Part shown: positions 27,689 through 36,360 of the stretch, one piece after another
Numbering within the stretch: the first letter of the stretch is position 1
Layout: every line of letters starts with the position of its first letter
NCBI RefSeq assembly: GCF_009917385.1
Contig: NZ_QWLJ01000005.1
Span: 185,079-249,078, forward strand
Source of the DNA: Roseburia sp. 1XD42-34
Lineage (GTDB): Bacteria > Bacillota > Bacilli > Bacillales > Amphibacillaceae
DNA: 64,000 bases
Direction: 5' to 3'
Translations under genes and position numbers: made by a program
Notes under the pieces: generated by a model
Seen by the model: the letters and a program-made list of their open reading frames with translations, nothing else
What the model was told of the DNA's origin: nothing
Databases searched by the model: none

Positions 27689-30600
27689 CTAAGTTTTTTT
27701 CACAATATCCACATACATATCTAACTGTGCTGGCGATCCGCCAACCTCATCGAACAATACACCATAGGCAAAGCTTGGGTCAACTTCGGTTAATTTATTG
27801 ACTATAAATCCATCGGCACGACTTCCTGCGAAGCCTGATTCTTCATGCATTACCGTATTAAACTTAAATGGTGTGTGATTATATGTGAGTAATTTCTGTT
27901 CCTTTTTGTGATCAATCGTTTGTGGAGTTACGCCATATCCAGTTTGTCCCATGTTATACGCTGAACCAACAACCCCAGGAGCAATGCCTCCTGTCACATA
28001 CACTGTCCCTTCCAGTGAGATGTTTCCATTTTTAATCACGACTGCATCTCCAGATTTAATATTTCGTTTTTTTGCATCAACTGGATTTATCCATATATAA
28101 TTATCTGAGCGTATTTCTCGTAACCACGCGCTACTAATGTTTCGATATGTTCCAAAATTTCTCGCTTTCCAATTAATAAATTGCAAAGGTTGATTAATAA
28201 CCATCTCTTTTTGATTATATCCTTGAATTTTTTTAAACATAGGCATGCCTTCGAAATGGTTACCATTATATGAATTTTTCCCAGCCGCAACTCCCTCATC
28301 GTAAAAGTCCACTTGCCCGCCAAAGCTATATTTCAAATGGTTTCCTTCATATTCATTGCCAGCTTCTTCAAAACGACCTCCACGATTCAACACATATACG
28401 ACTTTTAACCATTCCTCTGGCTTCACTGCTTGCTGCCATTTTTTCAGATCAAAAAACGCACCTAAAGCCTTCTTTCGCGCATTTTCAAAAACTTTGAGTT
28501 CCCTATTTGATGCATCAGGAACAGGCTTTTCATCATAGGCTATGTTAACCACACGCTTCAAATAATAATCCTCTTCCCTATGCATGGAACTTCCATCCGG
28601 AAATGCTTTATCACCATACCCTGGTAACCCCATCTGTTTCGCAATTTCAATTACGCTATTCTCAAAAGAACGGACATCTGGGAAAACACGAGTTACTGGT
28701 TGATAAACGCTTGCCATTTTCGTCGTTATATTGGGGTAAATTGCCTCTCTCCCCCAACGCTCTAAATACACGGTATCTGGTAAAATAAAATCAGCATATT
28801 TGGATGTGTCACCAATTTGCACATCAGAGGCTACATACAAAGGCAAAACCTCTGGGTCTTTTAATGCTTGCTCCTGAATCTGCCCATTAGGCGCCGATAA
28901 TACAGGCGACATCCGGTGCGTGATTAAAGCTTTTAATGGGTATGGATATTTATCCAATGCACTAGGCAATACGTCTCCAACTGTTTGCGGGCTAAAAGGG
29001 AACCATGGACGCTTTGCAGGATATCCATCTTTTTCAAACAAGGTGGAGTTTTCATATTTAAATTGATTTCTCCCGATCGTTATCCCCCACGGGGTACGAC
29101 CGTTTGGAACCGTTAATAAATCATATTTTCCTTCAAACTCCTTGTAAAAAGCCCCTGTTGTAATATTTCCACCTTTCCAATCATAAGAACCAATCAAATG
29201 GTTTAAAATCGCTATTAAACGCTGATTGTAATACCCATTTTCATGCATGGCCGGTCCTCTATATGCCATAATAGCCGAACGTTTCCCATAAGATGTAAAT
29301 GAGCGGCCAAGCTTTAGTATCTGTTCTTTAGGAATCGTTGTAATTGATGCGTACTCTTCCAGAGTCTTTTCCATCACTCTTTCTTTATACAATTGAAAAG
29401 TTGATTTGACTTTGAAACTACCTATAGTTGTGTTAACTTCTAATTTTCCTGAATTAGCCTTATCATGGGGCACAGGCTTTCCATTCTCAAGAACAACAAA
29501 TTGTTCTTGAGAGCCGATACCAAGATCGCTTGCCCGTAACTTTGGACGTTTAGGATCAGACAAATTTACTAAATGTGTAGCATCACTCCATGTTGGCTCT
29601 TCATCATTTGCTGCAGCCTTTTGATTTGGATTTGTTAAATACGTGTCATCATACCATTTTCGTTCAATAATAATACGTCCTAGTGCTAACGCTAACGCAG
29701 CGTCTGTACCGGGTTTTATTGGCAACCACATTGGTGCTTTTTCAGCAGTTTTACTAAAACGTGGGTCAATAACAGCCATTTGCATCCCATTTTCAATCGC
29801 ATTGGTTAACTTAGGAGCAAGCCATGTTGGTCCTTTATTAGCAACCATTGGGTTTGTACCCCATACTATTAGGAACAACGAATGATCCAGATCTGCATAT
29901 TGTCGCTTTTTCGCCTTTTCACCTGAATACGATCTTATATTCCCGACTACCGAACTGATACCACATATTCCTCCGTGATGGTAGTAATTATTACTACCTA
30001 GACTGCTTAATATAAAACGTTCCATAAAATCACGGCGATCACCAATCATAAAGGCTATTTGGTTTACTTTTGGTCCAAAATCAGGATGATTGGTATCAAT
30101 AAGTACATCTTTATATTTTATATCAAATGCCTCGAACGACATTTCCTCCTGCTTCACTTTTTCCCAATCTTGCATGACTTGTTCCTCAGGGACATACATT
30201 GCTAATTCCTTTAATCCAGGAGTGTTTATCGTTTTACTCCCATTCACAATCTCGTCATATGCTTCTTCCCAAGAAATAGTTTGCCACTTCCCACTCCCAC
30301 GTTTCCCAACTCGACGTAATGGTTTTTTTACACGATATGGGTCGTATGCTGTTTGCATACCCGCTTGTCCTTTTAGGCAAATTCGACCTCCTCGTGCTCC
30401 ACGTCCTCCTCTTTTGACATCGCCTGTTCCTTTCACAGCTTCATCCACAGACGTTTCATACGCAATTGCACCAAATGGCACCATATTTAGAGGACTGTAT
30501 TGGTTTCCAGCTATTTTTCGGATAATGGATGTGTATGGTCCAGCTTGATTCCCTTCTGTTATATAAGCTTTAATCGTACAAAATGTATTACATTGTTCAC

Positions 30601-30790
30601 AGGTTGTAAAAATAACATTCTCTGCATTATAATCCTGATAATCGGTACCGTACCCGCGCCCTTCGTTAAACCAAACACCATTAATCACTTGTTTCACTGG
30701 TCCAATAAAAGAAGGCCCCACAACTGCCACTGCTCCAAATGCGCCCATCGCTTTTAAAAATTTACGTCGGTCCATACGCTTATCTTGCAT
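27689..30790 (-). CDS. Molybdopterin oxidoreductase catalytic subunit (TtrA/SrdA-like)
   Basis: 1033 residues. The N-terminus has a Tat signal (MDRRKFLKAMGAFGAVAVVG), so the subunit acts outside the membrane. A [4Fe-4S] site follows: TTCEQCNTFCTIKAY plus CLKGQAG. The likely Mo ligand is the Cys in HHGGICGISSVVGN, as in the Psr/Phs/Ttr/Arr clade. C-terminal cofactor-binding domain at about 900-1000 (VKNGNISLEGTVYVTGG). Size and the operon order B-C-A match tetrathionate reductase TtrBCA and Bacillus selenate reductase SrdBCA; arsenate or polysulfide are alternatives. Start MQDKRMDRRK at 30790, overlapping the membrane subunit by 11 nt with TGGGGGA; the frame extends upstream without support. 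Sequence alone does not decide the substrate. Confidence 0.88.
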   Translation of the reverse strand: MQDKRMDRRKFLKAMGAFGAVAVVGPSFIGPVKQVINGVWFNEGRGYGTDYQDYNAENVIFTTCEQCNTFCTIKAYITEGNQAGPYTSIIRKIAGNQYSPLNMVPFGAIAYETSVDEAVKGTGDVKRGGRGARGGRICLKGQAGMQTAYDPYRVKKPLRRVGKRGSGKWQTISWEEAYDEIVNGSKTINTPGLKELAMYVPEEQVMQDWEKVKQEEMSFEAFDIKYKDVLIDTNHPDFGPKVNQIAFMIGDRRDFMERFILSSLGSNNYYHHGGICGISSVVGNIRSYSGEKAKKRQYADLDHSLFLIVWGTNPMVANKGPTWLAPKLTNAIENGMQMAVIDPRFSKTAEKAPMWLPIKPGTDAALALALGRIIIERKWYDDTYLTNPNQKAAANDEEPTWSDATHLVNLSDPKRPKLRASDLGIGSQEQFVVLENGKPVPHDKANSGKLEVNTTIGSFKVKSTFQLYKERVMEKTLEEYASITTIPKEQILKLGRSFTSYGKRSAIMAYRGPAMHENGYYNQRLIAILNHLIGSYDWKGGNITTGAFYKEFEGKYDLLTVPNGRTPWGITIGRNQFKYENSTLFEKDGYPAKRPWFPFSPQTVGDVLPSALDKYPYPLKALITHRMSPVLSAPNGQIQEQALKDPEVLPLYVASDVQIGDTSKYADFILPDTVYLERWGREAIYPNITTKMASVYQPVTRVFPDVRSFENSVIEIAKQMGLPGYGDKAFPDGSSMHREEDYYLKRVVNIAYDEKPVPDASNRELKVFENARKKALGAFFDLKKWQQAVKPEEWLKVVYVLNRGGRFEEAGNEYEGNHLKYSFGGQVDFYDEGVAAGKNSYNGNHFEGMPMFKKIQGYNQKEMVINQPLQFINWKARNFGTYRNISSAWLREIRSDNYIWINPVDAKKRNIKSGDAVVIKNGNISLEGTVYVTGGIAPGVVGSAYNMGQTGYGVTPQTIDHKKEQKLLTYNHTPFKFNTVMHEESGFAGSRADGFIVNKLTEVDPSFAYGVLFDEVGGSPAQLDMYVDIVKKT

Positions 30791-32072
30791 TTTGATCCCC
30801 CATTTCGCTTCCATCCATTTCTTGGTCAAGTGGAAGTAATCGGTCAGCAATTGTAAAAATGAGCAGTCCCATTGCCATAATACCAATGCTTACAAACCAC
30901 TCGTTATAGGTTGGATAATAATCCCCTGCTGGCATCCCTTCCATAATTGGAACAATTTGTGAGGGGACAACGATATTAAAGCGAACACCAATAATTCCAA
31001 TAACCACGAAGACAGCTGCAACTAACAGGGCGTTCATATTTTTAGCTGTCTTTTTCCAATAAACAAGGAAAATGGGAACAACTGCCCCAAGGAAAATTTG
31101 TATCCCCCAGAACGACCAACTATATGCACTTCGCATCATCGTTTGTAATGATAATAAATGGGAATCTGCTAAGCTGTATAACGCGACTAAATAATCATAG
31201 AATTGCAGCAGTAAGTCGATAAATAAAAAAGCAATCATTAATTTTGCTAGACCAACCACCATCTGTTCATCAATGGGCTGTTTTAGCGCTTTGCATCTTA
31301 TTACATAAATAGCAAGTAATAATGCTGTACCTGAGACCATTGCTGACACAACAAAAATAATAGGGAAAATCCCGCTATTCCATGCAGGACGAGCACTAAC
31401 TACCGCAAAGATTGCTCCAGTTCCACCATGTACACCAAGGATTGCTAATGGAATGCCAATAGTGCCTAAAATCTTCATCCAGCGATGATCGCGCTTTCTC
31501 GTATAGTCATTAATGGTACTATCTTTGAACGTTAATAACCGAGCTACCTTTCCTTTTAAACTATCATGAGCAGCTAAACGAACAAAATCTTCCCGCATGG
31601 CAACATATAATTCCACTGTTAATAATGTAATATAAATAACATAAAACCGCATTTCCCAAGCGAGTATACTCGTTACATTCCAATGAACTAATGCACTCAG
31701 AGCCCTCTCTGGTCTACCTAAATCCATTAATACAAATGTTAATGCAACAATCATACATATAATTGCTATAAACAAGGCCATTTTCCCTACTTTTTCGTAG
31801 CGCTTCATCCCAAAAACAAAAATCATCGTGGAAAGTAAAAACGAGCCTGCACTCAAACCAACAAAAAAGATATAAAAAGCAATCCAAGCCCCCCATGGCG
31901 TGACAGAAGAAAGATTTGTGGTTGTAAGACCAAGCCACAAGCGTTCCATAATAAAGTATGCTCCCACTGCAAACAGCACAAGTAAAATTCCGATCCACCA
32001 TTTAAATAACGTTGGTAACGCTCCTTTTGCCTTATCATTTGGGTGCTTTGTTTCCTTTACAACCGTTGACAT
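30780..32072 (-). CDS. NrfD/PsrC-type membrane anchor, quinol-oxidising subunit
   Basis: 430 residues with about ten hydrophobic segments (LLVLFAVGAYFIMERL, WIAFYIFFVGLSAGSFLL, LAILGVHGGTGAIFAVVS and others). NrfD-family subunits take electrons from menaquinol and hand them to the Fe-S subunit. SAGSFLLSTMIFVFG and LTFVLMDLGRPERALSALVHWN are typical. Encoded between the Fe-S subunit (12-nt gap) and the catalytic subunit (11-nt overlap). Confidence 0.9.
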   Translation of the reverse strand: MSTVVKETKHPNDKAKGALPTLFKWWIGILLVLFAVGAYFIMERLWLGLTTTNLSSVTPWGAWIAFYIFFVGLSAGSFLLSTMIFVFGMKRYEKVGKMALFIAIICMIVALTFVLMDLGRPERALSALVHWNVTSILAWEMRFYVIYITLLTVELYVAMREDFVRLAAHDSLKGKVARLLTFKDSTINDYTRKRDHRWMKILGTIGIPLAILGVHGGTGAIFAVVSARPAWNSGIFPIIFVVSAMVSGTALLLAIYVIRCKALKQPIDEQMVVGLAKLMIAFLFIDLLLQFYDYLVALYSLADSHLLSLQTMMRSAYSWSFWGIQIFLGAVVPIFLVYWKKTAKNMNALLVAAVFVVIGIIGVRFNIVVPSQIVPIMEGMPAGDYYPTYNEWFVSIGIMAMGLLIFTIADRLLPLDQEMDGSEMGDQNAR

Positions 32073-32084
32073 CTAATCCCCTCC

Positions 32085-32966
32085 TTACCTTAAATAAATT
32101 ACATTCGGCCCTGCTCCTAGATCACTCTTTAACTTGAAAGCTCTTGGACTATTAGCCAACTTGGAAACAGTACTATTTGGATCGTTTAAATCTCCAAAAA
32201 AACGAGCATCACCTATACACGTTTCTACACACGCTGGCTCTTCTCCTCTTTCTAAACGGTGTAGACAGAAATTACATTTGCGCACTGTTCCAATTGGTGT
32301 CTTTCGTGGTTCTCTCTTTCCACGTTCAATACCATACTCTGGACTAGTTACATCATTAAAACCTAGCATTTCATCCTCGTAGCTTTCACCAAAATCATAG
32401 GACCTTGCTCCATATGGACAAGCAACAATACAATACCTGCAACCAATACAACGGTCATTATCAATCGTAACAATCCCATTATCCAATTTAAACGTTGCTC
32501 GAACCGGACACACCTGCACACATGGTGGATTATCACAATGCATACAAGGCATCGGTAAATTTACTTTCGAAATATGCGGGAATTCTCCGACTTCTTTTTC
32601 TAAAACAACGTTATAGGAAATGCCTGGAGGGGTTCTATTCTCCGCTTTACAAGCTACCATACAAGAATCGCAACCAACGCATTTTCTAAGATCAATAACC
32701 ATCCCCCATTTAACCTTTGTTTTTCCGTTATCCTCTTGAGTCCCCTGCCTCACCTGCTGCCCAAATTCTTTCACCAAAGAAGCGTGATACTTTTTATGAA
32801 ACGTTTGAATATCTAACTTACCGGCAACAACTTTCTTAGCATCTTGTGCCATGTTTAAGCCAAGATCCGTATCATAAGGAGAATTCGCTAACTCTTCAGC
32901 AGCATCAGACAGTCGTTCATCAACGATTTGATTAAAGTCATCTTCCAGTAACTGCTTTAATAACAT
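32085..32966 (-). CDS. Four-cluster ferredoxin subunit (DmsB/TtrB/PhsB type)
   Basis: 293 residues. After a roughly 85-residue helical N-terminal extension come four [4Fe-4S] motif groups: CVGCDSCMVACKAEN, CMHCDNPPCVQVCPVRATF, CIGCRYCIVACPYGARSY, and CNFC...CVETC. It relays electrons from the membrane subunit to the molybdenum subunit. There is no signal peptide, so it is probably exported together with the Tat-signal subunit. First gene of the operon, about 25 nt downstream of a promoter with an Fnr site. Confidence 0.9.
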   Translation of the reverse strand: MLLKQLLEDDFNQIVDERLSDAAEELANSPYDTDLGLNMAQDAKKVVAGKLDIQTFHKKYHASLVKEFGQQVRQGTQEDNGKTKVKWGMVIDLRKCVGCDSCMVACKAENRTPPGISYNVVLEKEVGEFPHISKVNLPMPCMHCDNPPCVQVCPVRATFKLDNGIVTIDNDRCIGCRYCIVACPYGARSYDFGESYEDEMLGFNDVTSPEYGIERGKREPRKTPIGTVRKCNFCLHRLERGEEPACVETCIGDARFFGDLNDPNSTVSKLANSPRAFKLKSDLGAGPNVIYLR

Positions 32967-32996
32967 CCCCTCGCCCCTTTCGCTCTTCTTTTCTAG

Positions 32997-33040
32997 ATTG
33001 TAAAAGAATATCTAAGGAAAGGGGTGTAACATTTGTCACA
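32997..33040 (-). promoter_or_regulatory. Fnr-dependent promoter of the molybdoenzyme operon
   Basis: On the minus strand TGTGACAAATGTTACA (33025-33040) matches the Fnr consensus TGTGA-N6-TCACA with one mismatch. A -10 element TACAAT lies at 32997-33002. The centre-to-centre distance of 33 nt fits an activator site centred near -41.5, a class II arrangement. Fnr itself is encoded 7 kb away. Confidence 0.75.
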
Positions 33041-33110
33041 CTTTTTGTAATTGTAACAAAAAAGTCAACATTCAATGATAATAGTATTGAGGAGATTTCA
33101 TTTTCCGAAC

Positions 33111-33374
33111 AAAGGCGCAAGCGCCCGTTTAGCAACGTAGCGACTGGAGCGAATCAACTGAGATACAGGAACCATGCTCCTGCAACAGGAGTATGCCGAC
33201 GCCTGAGCGGCAAGCCCGTTTTTAGTCGGCCTTCCTCTTAACCTCGAACCGATGAGGCCTTATCGTAGGGCGCATTTCTAAAGTCGCCTAGTTGCTGCTG
33301 GGCGCTTAAGCCGGACGTGACTATTCCGTTATATCGTTATCCCAATGCCAAAATTTATATTTTCTTATCTCCTA
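33111..33374 (+). repeat. F1 dispersed repeat, copy D (reference copy)
   Basis: The most complete copy: AAAGGCGCAAGCGCCCGTTT at the left, AAGCCCGTTTTTAGTCGGCC in the middle, GGCGCTTAAGCCGGACGTGA at the right, ending near TTATATTTTCTTATCTCCTA. It starts just upstream of the molybdoenzyme promoter. Confidence 0.8.
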
Positions 33375-33620
33375 AAAAAGGCAAAGAAACGCATACTAGT
33401 ATGTGAAATTATGATAAGATCTCGGCAGGAGATAGGTTTACCCGAGCCTAGCTGGAGATAAATGCGCGATACAGTGAACAATCTGCGGTTTTAAGAGGGA
33501 TATGTGCGATTATGAGAATAAAATCCAACGTCCGTTCTAAAAGGAAACATGGCACATGTTTGATCCTCTTTTTAAAATTTAGTATTCCCATTTTAAAACT
33601 ACATCAAATGACCAACTTTA

Positions 33621-33893
33621 TTATGATTGAAACGGATTAAGCAGAAAATTTATGATTCGTTTTACATATTTAGCAATAATCAGTAAAACAGCTACGAAGG
33701 CACACATAATGGGTATACGTAAATATCTAGGAACTGGGATATTAGGTGTCAATGTCATTTCAATCTGAGTTATACCAATAGTACATAGAATACTGGCACC
33801 TAATCCGATAACTGCACTTACGATTAACCCTACGTATAAAACCTTAAATATAAGTAAGCCGAGTGTAGCGAGAAAACGGTAAAACCAAATCAT
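33621..33893 (-). CDS. Small membrane protein of unknown family
   Basis: 90 residues with three hydrophobic stretches (FLATLGLLIFKVLYVGLIVS, VIGLGASILCTIGI, IPIMCAFVAVLLIIAKYV) and a basic C-terminus. Ribosome site AAGGAAA. It follows the 71-residue frame by 16 nt. I do not recognise it. Confidence 0.5.
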   Translation of the reverse strand: MIWFYRFLATLGLLIFKVLYVGLIVSAVIGLGASILCTIGITQIEMTLTPNIPVPRYLRIPIMCAFVAVLLIIAKYVKRIINFLLNPFQS

Positions 33894-33909
33894 AATAGAT
33901 TTTCCTTCA

Positions 33910-34125
33910 CTATCTTTTTACGTTTACGCTATTTGCAATTGAATATTGTTTATTCTTTAGTTTCTTAATTTGATTCATTTCATTCATAATACAGCTGACT
34001 GTGGTATTTACCTCTCTTGCTTCAATTAGTGCATCAAAATGATGATGGCCTTGAGCAATAATTGTGTTTGTTTGGATTAATTCAGACTGTTTACTTTGGC
34101 CAATTAAACGTAGCTTATAATCCAT
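33910..34125 (-). CDS. Hypothetical 71-residue protein
   Basis: Soluble, basic, with a histidine run (AQGHHHFDALIEAREVN). The ribosome site is weak. It is kept because it sits 16 nt upstream of the small membrane protein on the same strand, as a likely operon partner. No family recognised. Confidence 0.35.
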   Translation of the reverse strand: MDYKLRLIGQSKQSELIQTNTIIAQGHHHFDALIEAREVNTTVSCIMNEMNQIKKLKNKQYSIANSVNVKR

Positions 34126-34190
34126 AAATGATTCAACTGTTTTATATTTTAATGATTAAACTATATATCAATTAAACTAAATCTGTCAAT

Positions 34191-34217
34191 AAAAAAAGAG
34201 CTTCGATATAAAGCTCT
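34191..34217 (-). terminator. Terminator downstream of the MarR gene, separated by an F2 repeat
   Basis: AGAGCTT/AAGCTCT stem followed on the minus strand by TTTTTTT. The F2 element at 34220-34412 lies between it and the MarR stop. Confidence 0.75.
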
Positions 34218-34219
34218 AG

Positions 34220-34412
34220 AATAAGAGAATCTCCAATATCTTCATCGGTGAGTTTTTCTTTCGATTCCCACTAATTGTTAGTACCATAAGGGTATGGCCT
34301 TAGACCTCTAAGCGTGATCGGGCATTTAGATGCTTTTATCTCCCACTTATGTTCAGGTACACACTTTCTACCCTTGAAGCGGGAGTCTTACAGAACCTTA
34401 TATGCAGGATAA
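34220..34412 (+). repeat. F2 repeat, full length, inserted at the 3' end of a MarR gene
   Basis: ATAAGAGAATCTCCAATATC, first hairpin around GGTGAG/CCCAC, GGTATGGCCTTAGACCTC, GGCATTTAGATGC, CTTGAAGCGGGAGTCTTACA, end CTTATATGCAGGATAAG. Its end supplies the last codons and stop of the MarR gene. Confidence 0.75.
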
Positions 34413-34802
34413 GATTTTCCTCATCAATTGATTGACTTCATGTAAAATAGTTGTCATTTCCCTTAGTTGACCTGATGGAAACTTAGCAAAGACTTTTTGT
34501 ACATATTTCTCCCCTTCTGTTGTTAATTGTATAGTAACAACACGACGGTCTTCTTTGTCACGCAAGCGTGTAATAAGTCCCGCCTTTTCCAACTTATCGC
34601 ACATTGCTGTCACTGCTCCAGGCGTTACGCCTGCAAATGAGGCAATTTCTGCCGCTTTCATTCCTCCACTAATTTTTAATTTCACTAGCAAGACCAGTTG
34701 ATTGGCTGGTAAATCTTCATCAACTGTCAACATATCCATAAACTGCTTTGATTTATATTGAAATTCTGCAATTTCTTTCATTATTGATTCAACATGGGTC
34801 AT
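34398..34802 (-). CDS. MarR-family transcriptional regulator
   Basis: 134 residues. Winged helix: MKAAEIASFAGVTPGAVTAM (recognition helix), then ITRLRDKEDRRVVTIQLTTEG (wing). The last residues ILSCI and the TAA stop are read from the end of an F2 repeat, so the native C-terminus was probably replaced. It is divergent from the MFS gene at 35101 and may control it; that is inference from position. Confidence 0.82.
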   Translation of the reverse strand: MTHVESIMKEIAEFQYKSKQFMDMLTVDEDLPANQLVLLVKLKISGGMKAAEIASFAGVTPGAVTAMCDKLEKAGLITRLRDKEDRRVVTIQLTTEGEKYVQKVFAKFPSGQLREMTTILHEVNQLMRKILSCI

Positions 34803-35100
34803 TCGATCACTGCCTATAAATTATTTTAATGACTAAATTATATAATAAGTAAAATTGAAATGCCAATAGCAACACAAGACATAAACTGTACAAAAACGAT
34901 ATACTTTTGCTAGTCCTCTCCATTTGGACATAATAAGCAATTTAAGTGTTATGTAAATTACATTTTGTGATAAGAAAGTCCTTTTCACTATTTTTTTCAG
35001 TTCCATATTTAGCTATCAAAAGAAATTGAAATGTAAGCATTTTCATGATAGTATCGCTATAACCGATTTTCTAAAAATTCTAAAATAAAGGAGGACTTTT

Positions 35101-36360
35101 ATGAACAAGGCGAAAAACCGATGGCTTATTGCAACTGCAGCTGTTGGCATACATATTTCCATCGGCTCCGCTTATGCGTGGAGTGTATTTACGAAACCGT
35201 TGGCAGCTCAATATGGATGGGAAACGACAGAAATTTCCCTCGCTTTTAGTATCGCTATTTTCTGCCTAGGGTTTTCAGCTGCATTTATGGGACGCTTTGT
35301 AGAAAAACAAGGACCTCGTAAATCCGGGATGCTCGCAGCACTTTTTTTTGGTATCGGTGTAGCTGGTTCAGGTCTCGCAACGACTTATGAATCATTGTAT
35401 ATGCTTTATCTTTTTTATGGAATTATCGGTGGAATTGGCTTAGGAATCGGCTATATTGCTCCTGTATCTACACTTGTGAAATGGTTTCCTGACCGCCGCG
35501 GATTAGCAACTGGACTTGCGATTATGGGTTTTGGGTTTGCAGCTTTACTTAGTGGACCTGCAGCTGCTGCTTTCATTCATTCAATTGGAATTTCAAATAC
35601 ATTTTACCTGCTTGGTGCCATTTACTTTATCGTTATGACCCTATCCGCTCAGTATCTCGCTCCTCCTCCTGAAGGTTGGTCTCCAAAAGGCTTTGTAAAC
35701 AACCAACAACATGGTAAGAAACAAATAAAACAAGATTTATCAGAACTAACTGCAAATGAAGCAATTAAGACCCGGCGATTCTGGATGTTATGGTTCATGT
35801 TATTTATTAATGTAACTTGTGGAATTGCAATTATTTCTGTCGCTTCACCAATGGCACAGGAAATTGCCGAAATGTCTGCACTAGCTGCTGCTGCCATGGT
35901 CGGTGTAATGGGCCTTTTTAATGGTGGAGGCAGACTTGGGTGGGCATCGCTATCTGATTATATTGGTCGTCCAAATGTGTATACTGCCTTTTTCATCATT
36001 CAAGTGATTGCATTTTTCATGTTGCCATTTGCCGAGAATGCAATTTTATTTCAGGTGCTCATCTTTGCGATTTTAACTTGTTATGGAGGCGGATTTGCAT
36101 CCATCCCTGCCTACATCGGTGATATGTTTGGAACGAAACAACTTGGTGCTATTCACGGCTATATATTAACTGCTTGGGCGATGGCTGGCATAGCAGGTCC
36201 TCTCTTGCTCTCCCTTATTTATGATACAACAAAAAGCTACAATTTAACGATGATCATTTTTGGTGGGTTATTTATGTTTGCACTTTTTATTTCTATTTGG
36301 ATTAGGGCAGATATACGTAAACTTAAACTACATTCGAAAAAAGTCGGCATACTTCCTTAG
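35101..36360 (+). CDS. OFA-family MFS transporter (oxalate/formate antiporter-like)
   Basis: 419 residues, 12 predicted membrane segments. Signatures: IHISIGSAYAWSVFTKPL at the N-terminus, GRFVEKQGPRKSG in the loop 2-3 position, GIGLGIGYIAPVSTLVKWFP, and RLGWASLSDYIGRPNVY in the second half. OFA members (OxlT, YhjX) exchange or import small carboxylates such as oxalate, formate, lactate or pyruvate. AAAGGAGG precedes the start. Carboxylate supply to anaerobic respiration would fit the neighbourhood but is not shown. Confidence 0.85.
   Translation: MNKAKNRWLIATAAVGIHISIGSAYAWSVFTKPLAAQYGWETTEISLAFSIAIFCLGFSAAFMGRFVEKQGPRKSGMLAALFFGIGVAGSGLATTYESLYMLYLFYGIIGGIGLGIGYIAPVSTLVKWFPDRRGLATGLAIMGFGFAALLSGPAAAAFIHSIGISNTFYLLGAIYFIVMTLSAQYLAPPPEGWSPKGFVNNQQHGKKQIKQDLSELTANEAIKTRRFWMLWFMLFINVTCGIAIISVASPMAQEIAEMSALAAAAMVGVMGLFNGGGRLGWASLSDYIGRPNVYTAFFIIQVIAFFMLPFAENAILFQVLIFAILTCYGGGFASIPAYIGDMFGTKQLGAIHGYILTAWAMAGIAGPLLLSLIYDTTKSYNLTMIIFGGLFMFALFISIWIRADIRKLKLHSKKVGILP

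Noticed and set aside
34920..35060. Possible Fnr box (TTTTGTGATAAG) before the OFA transporter
   Set aside because: Only one half-site; the second half does not match at the required spacing.
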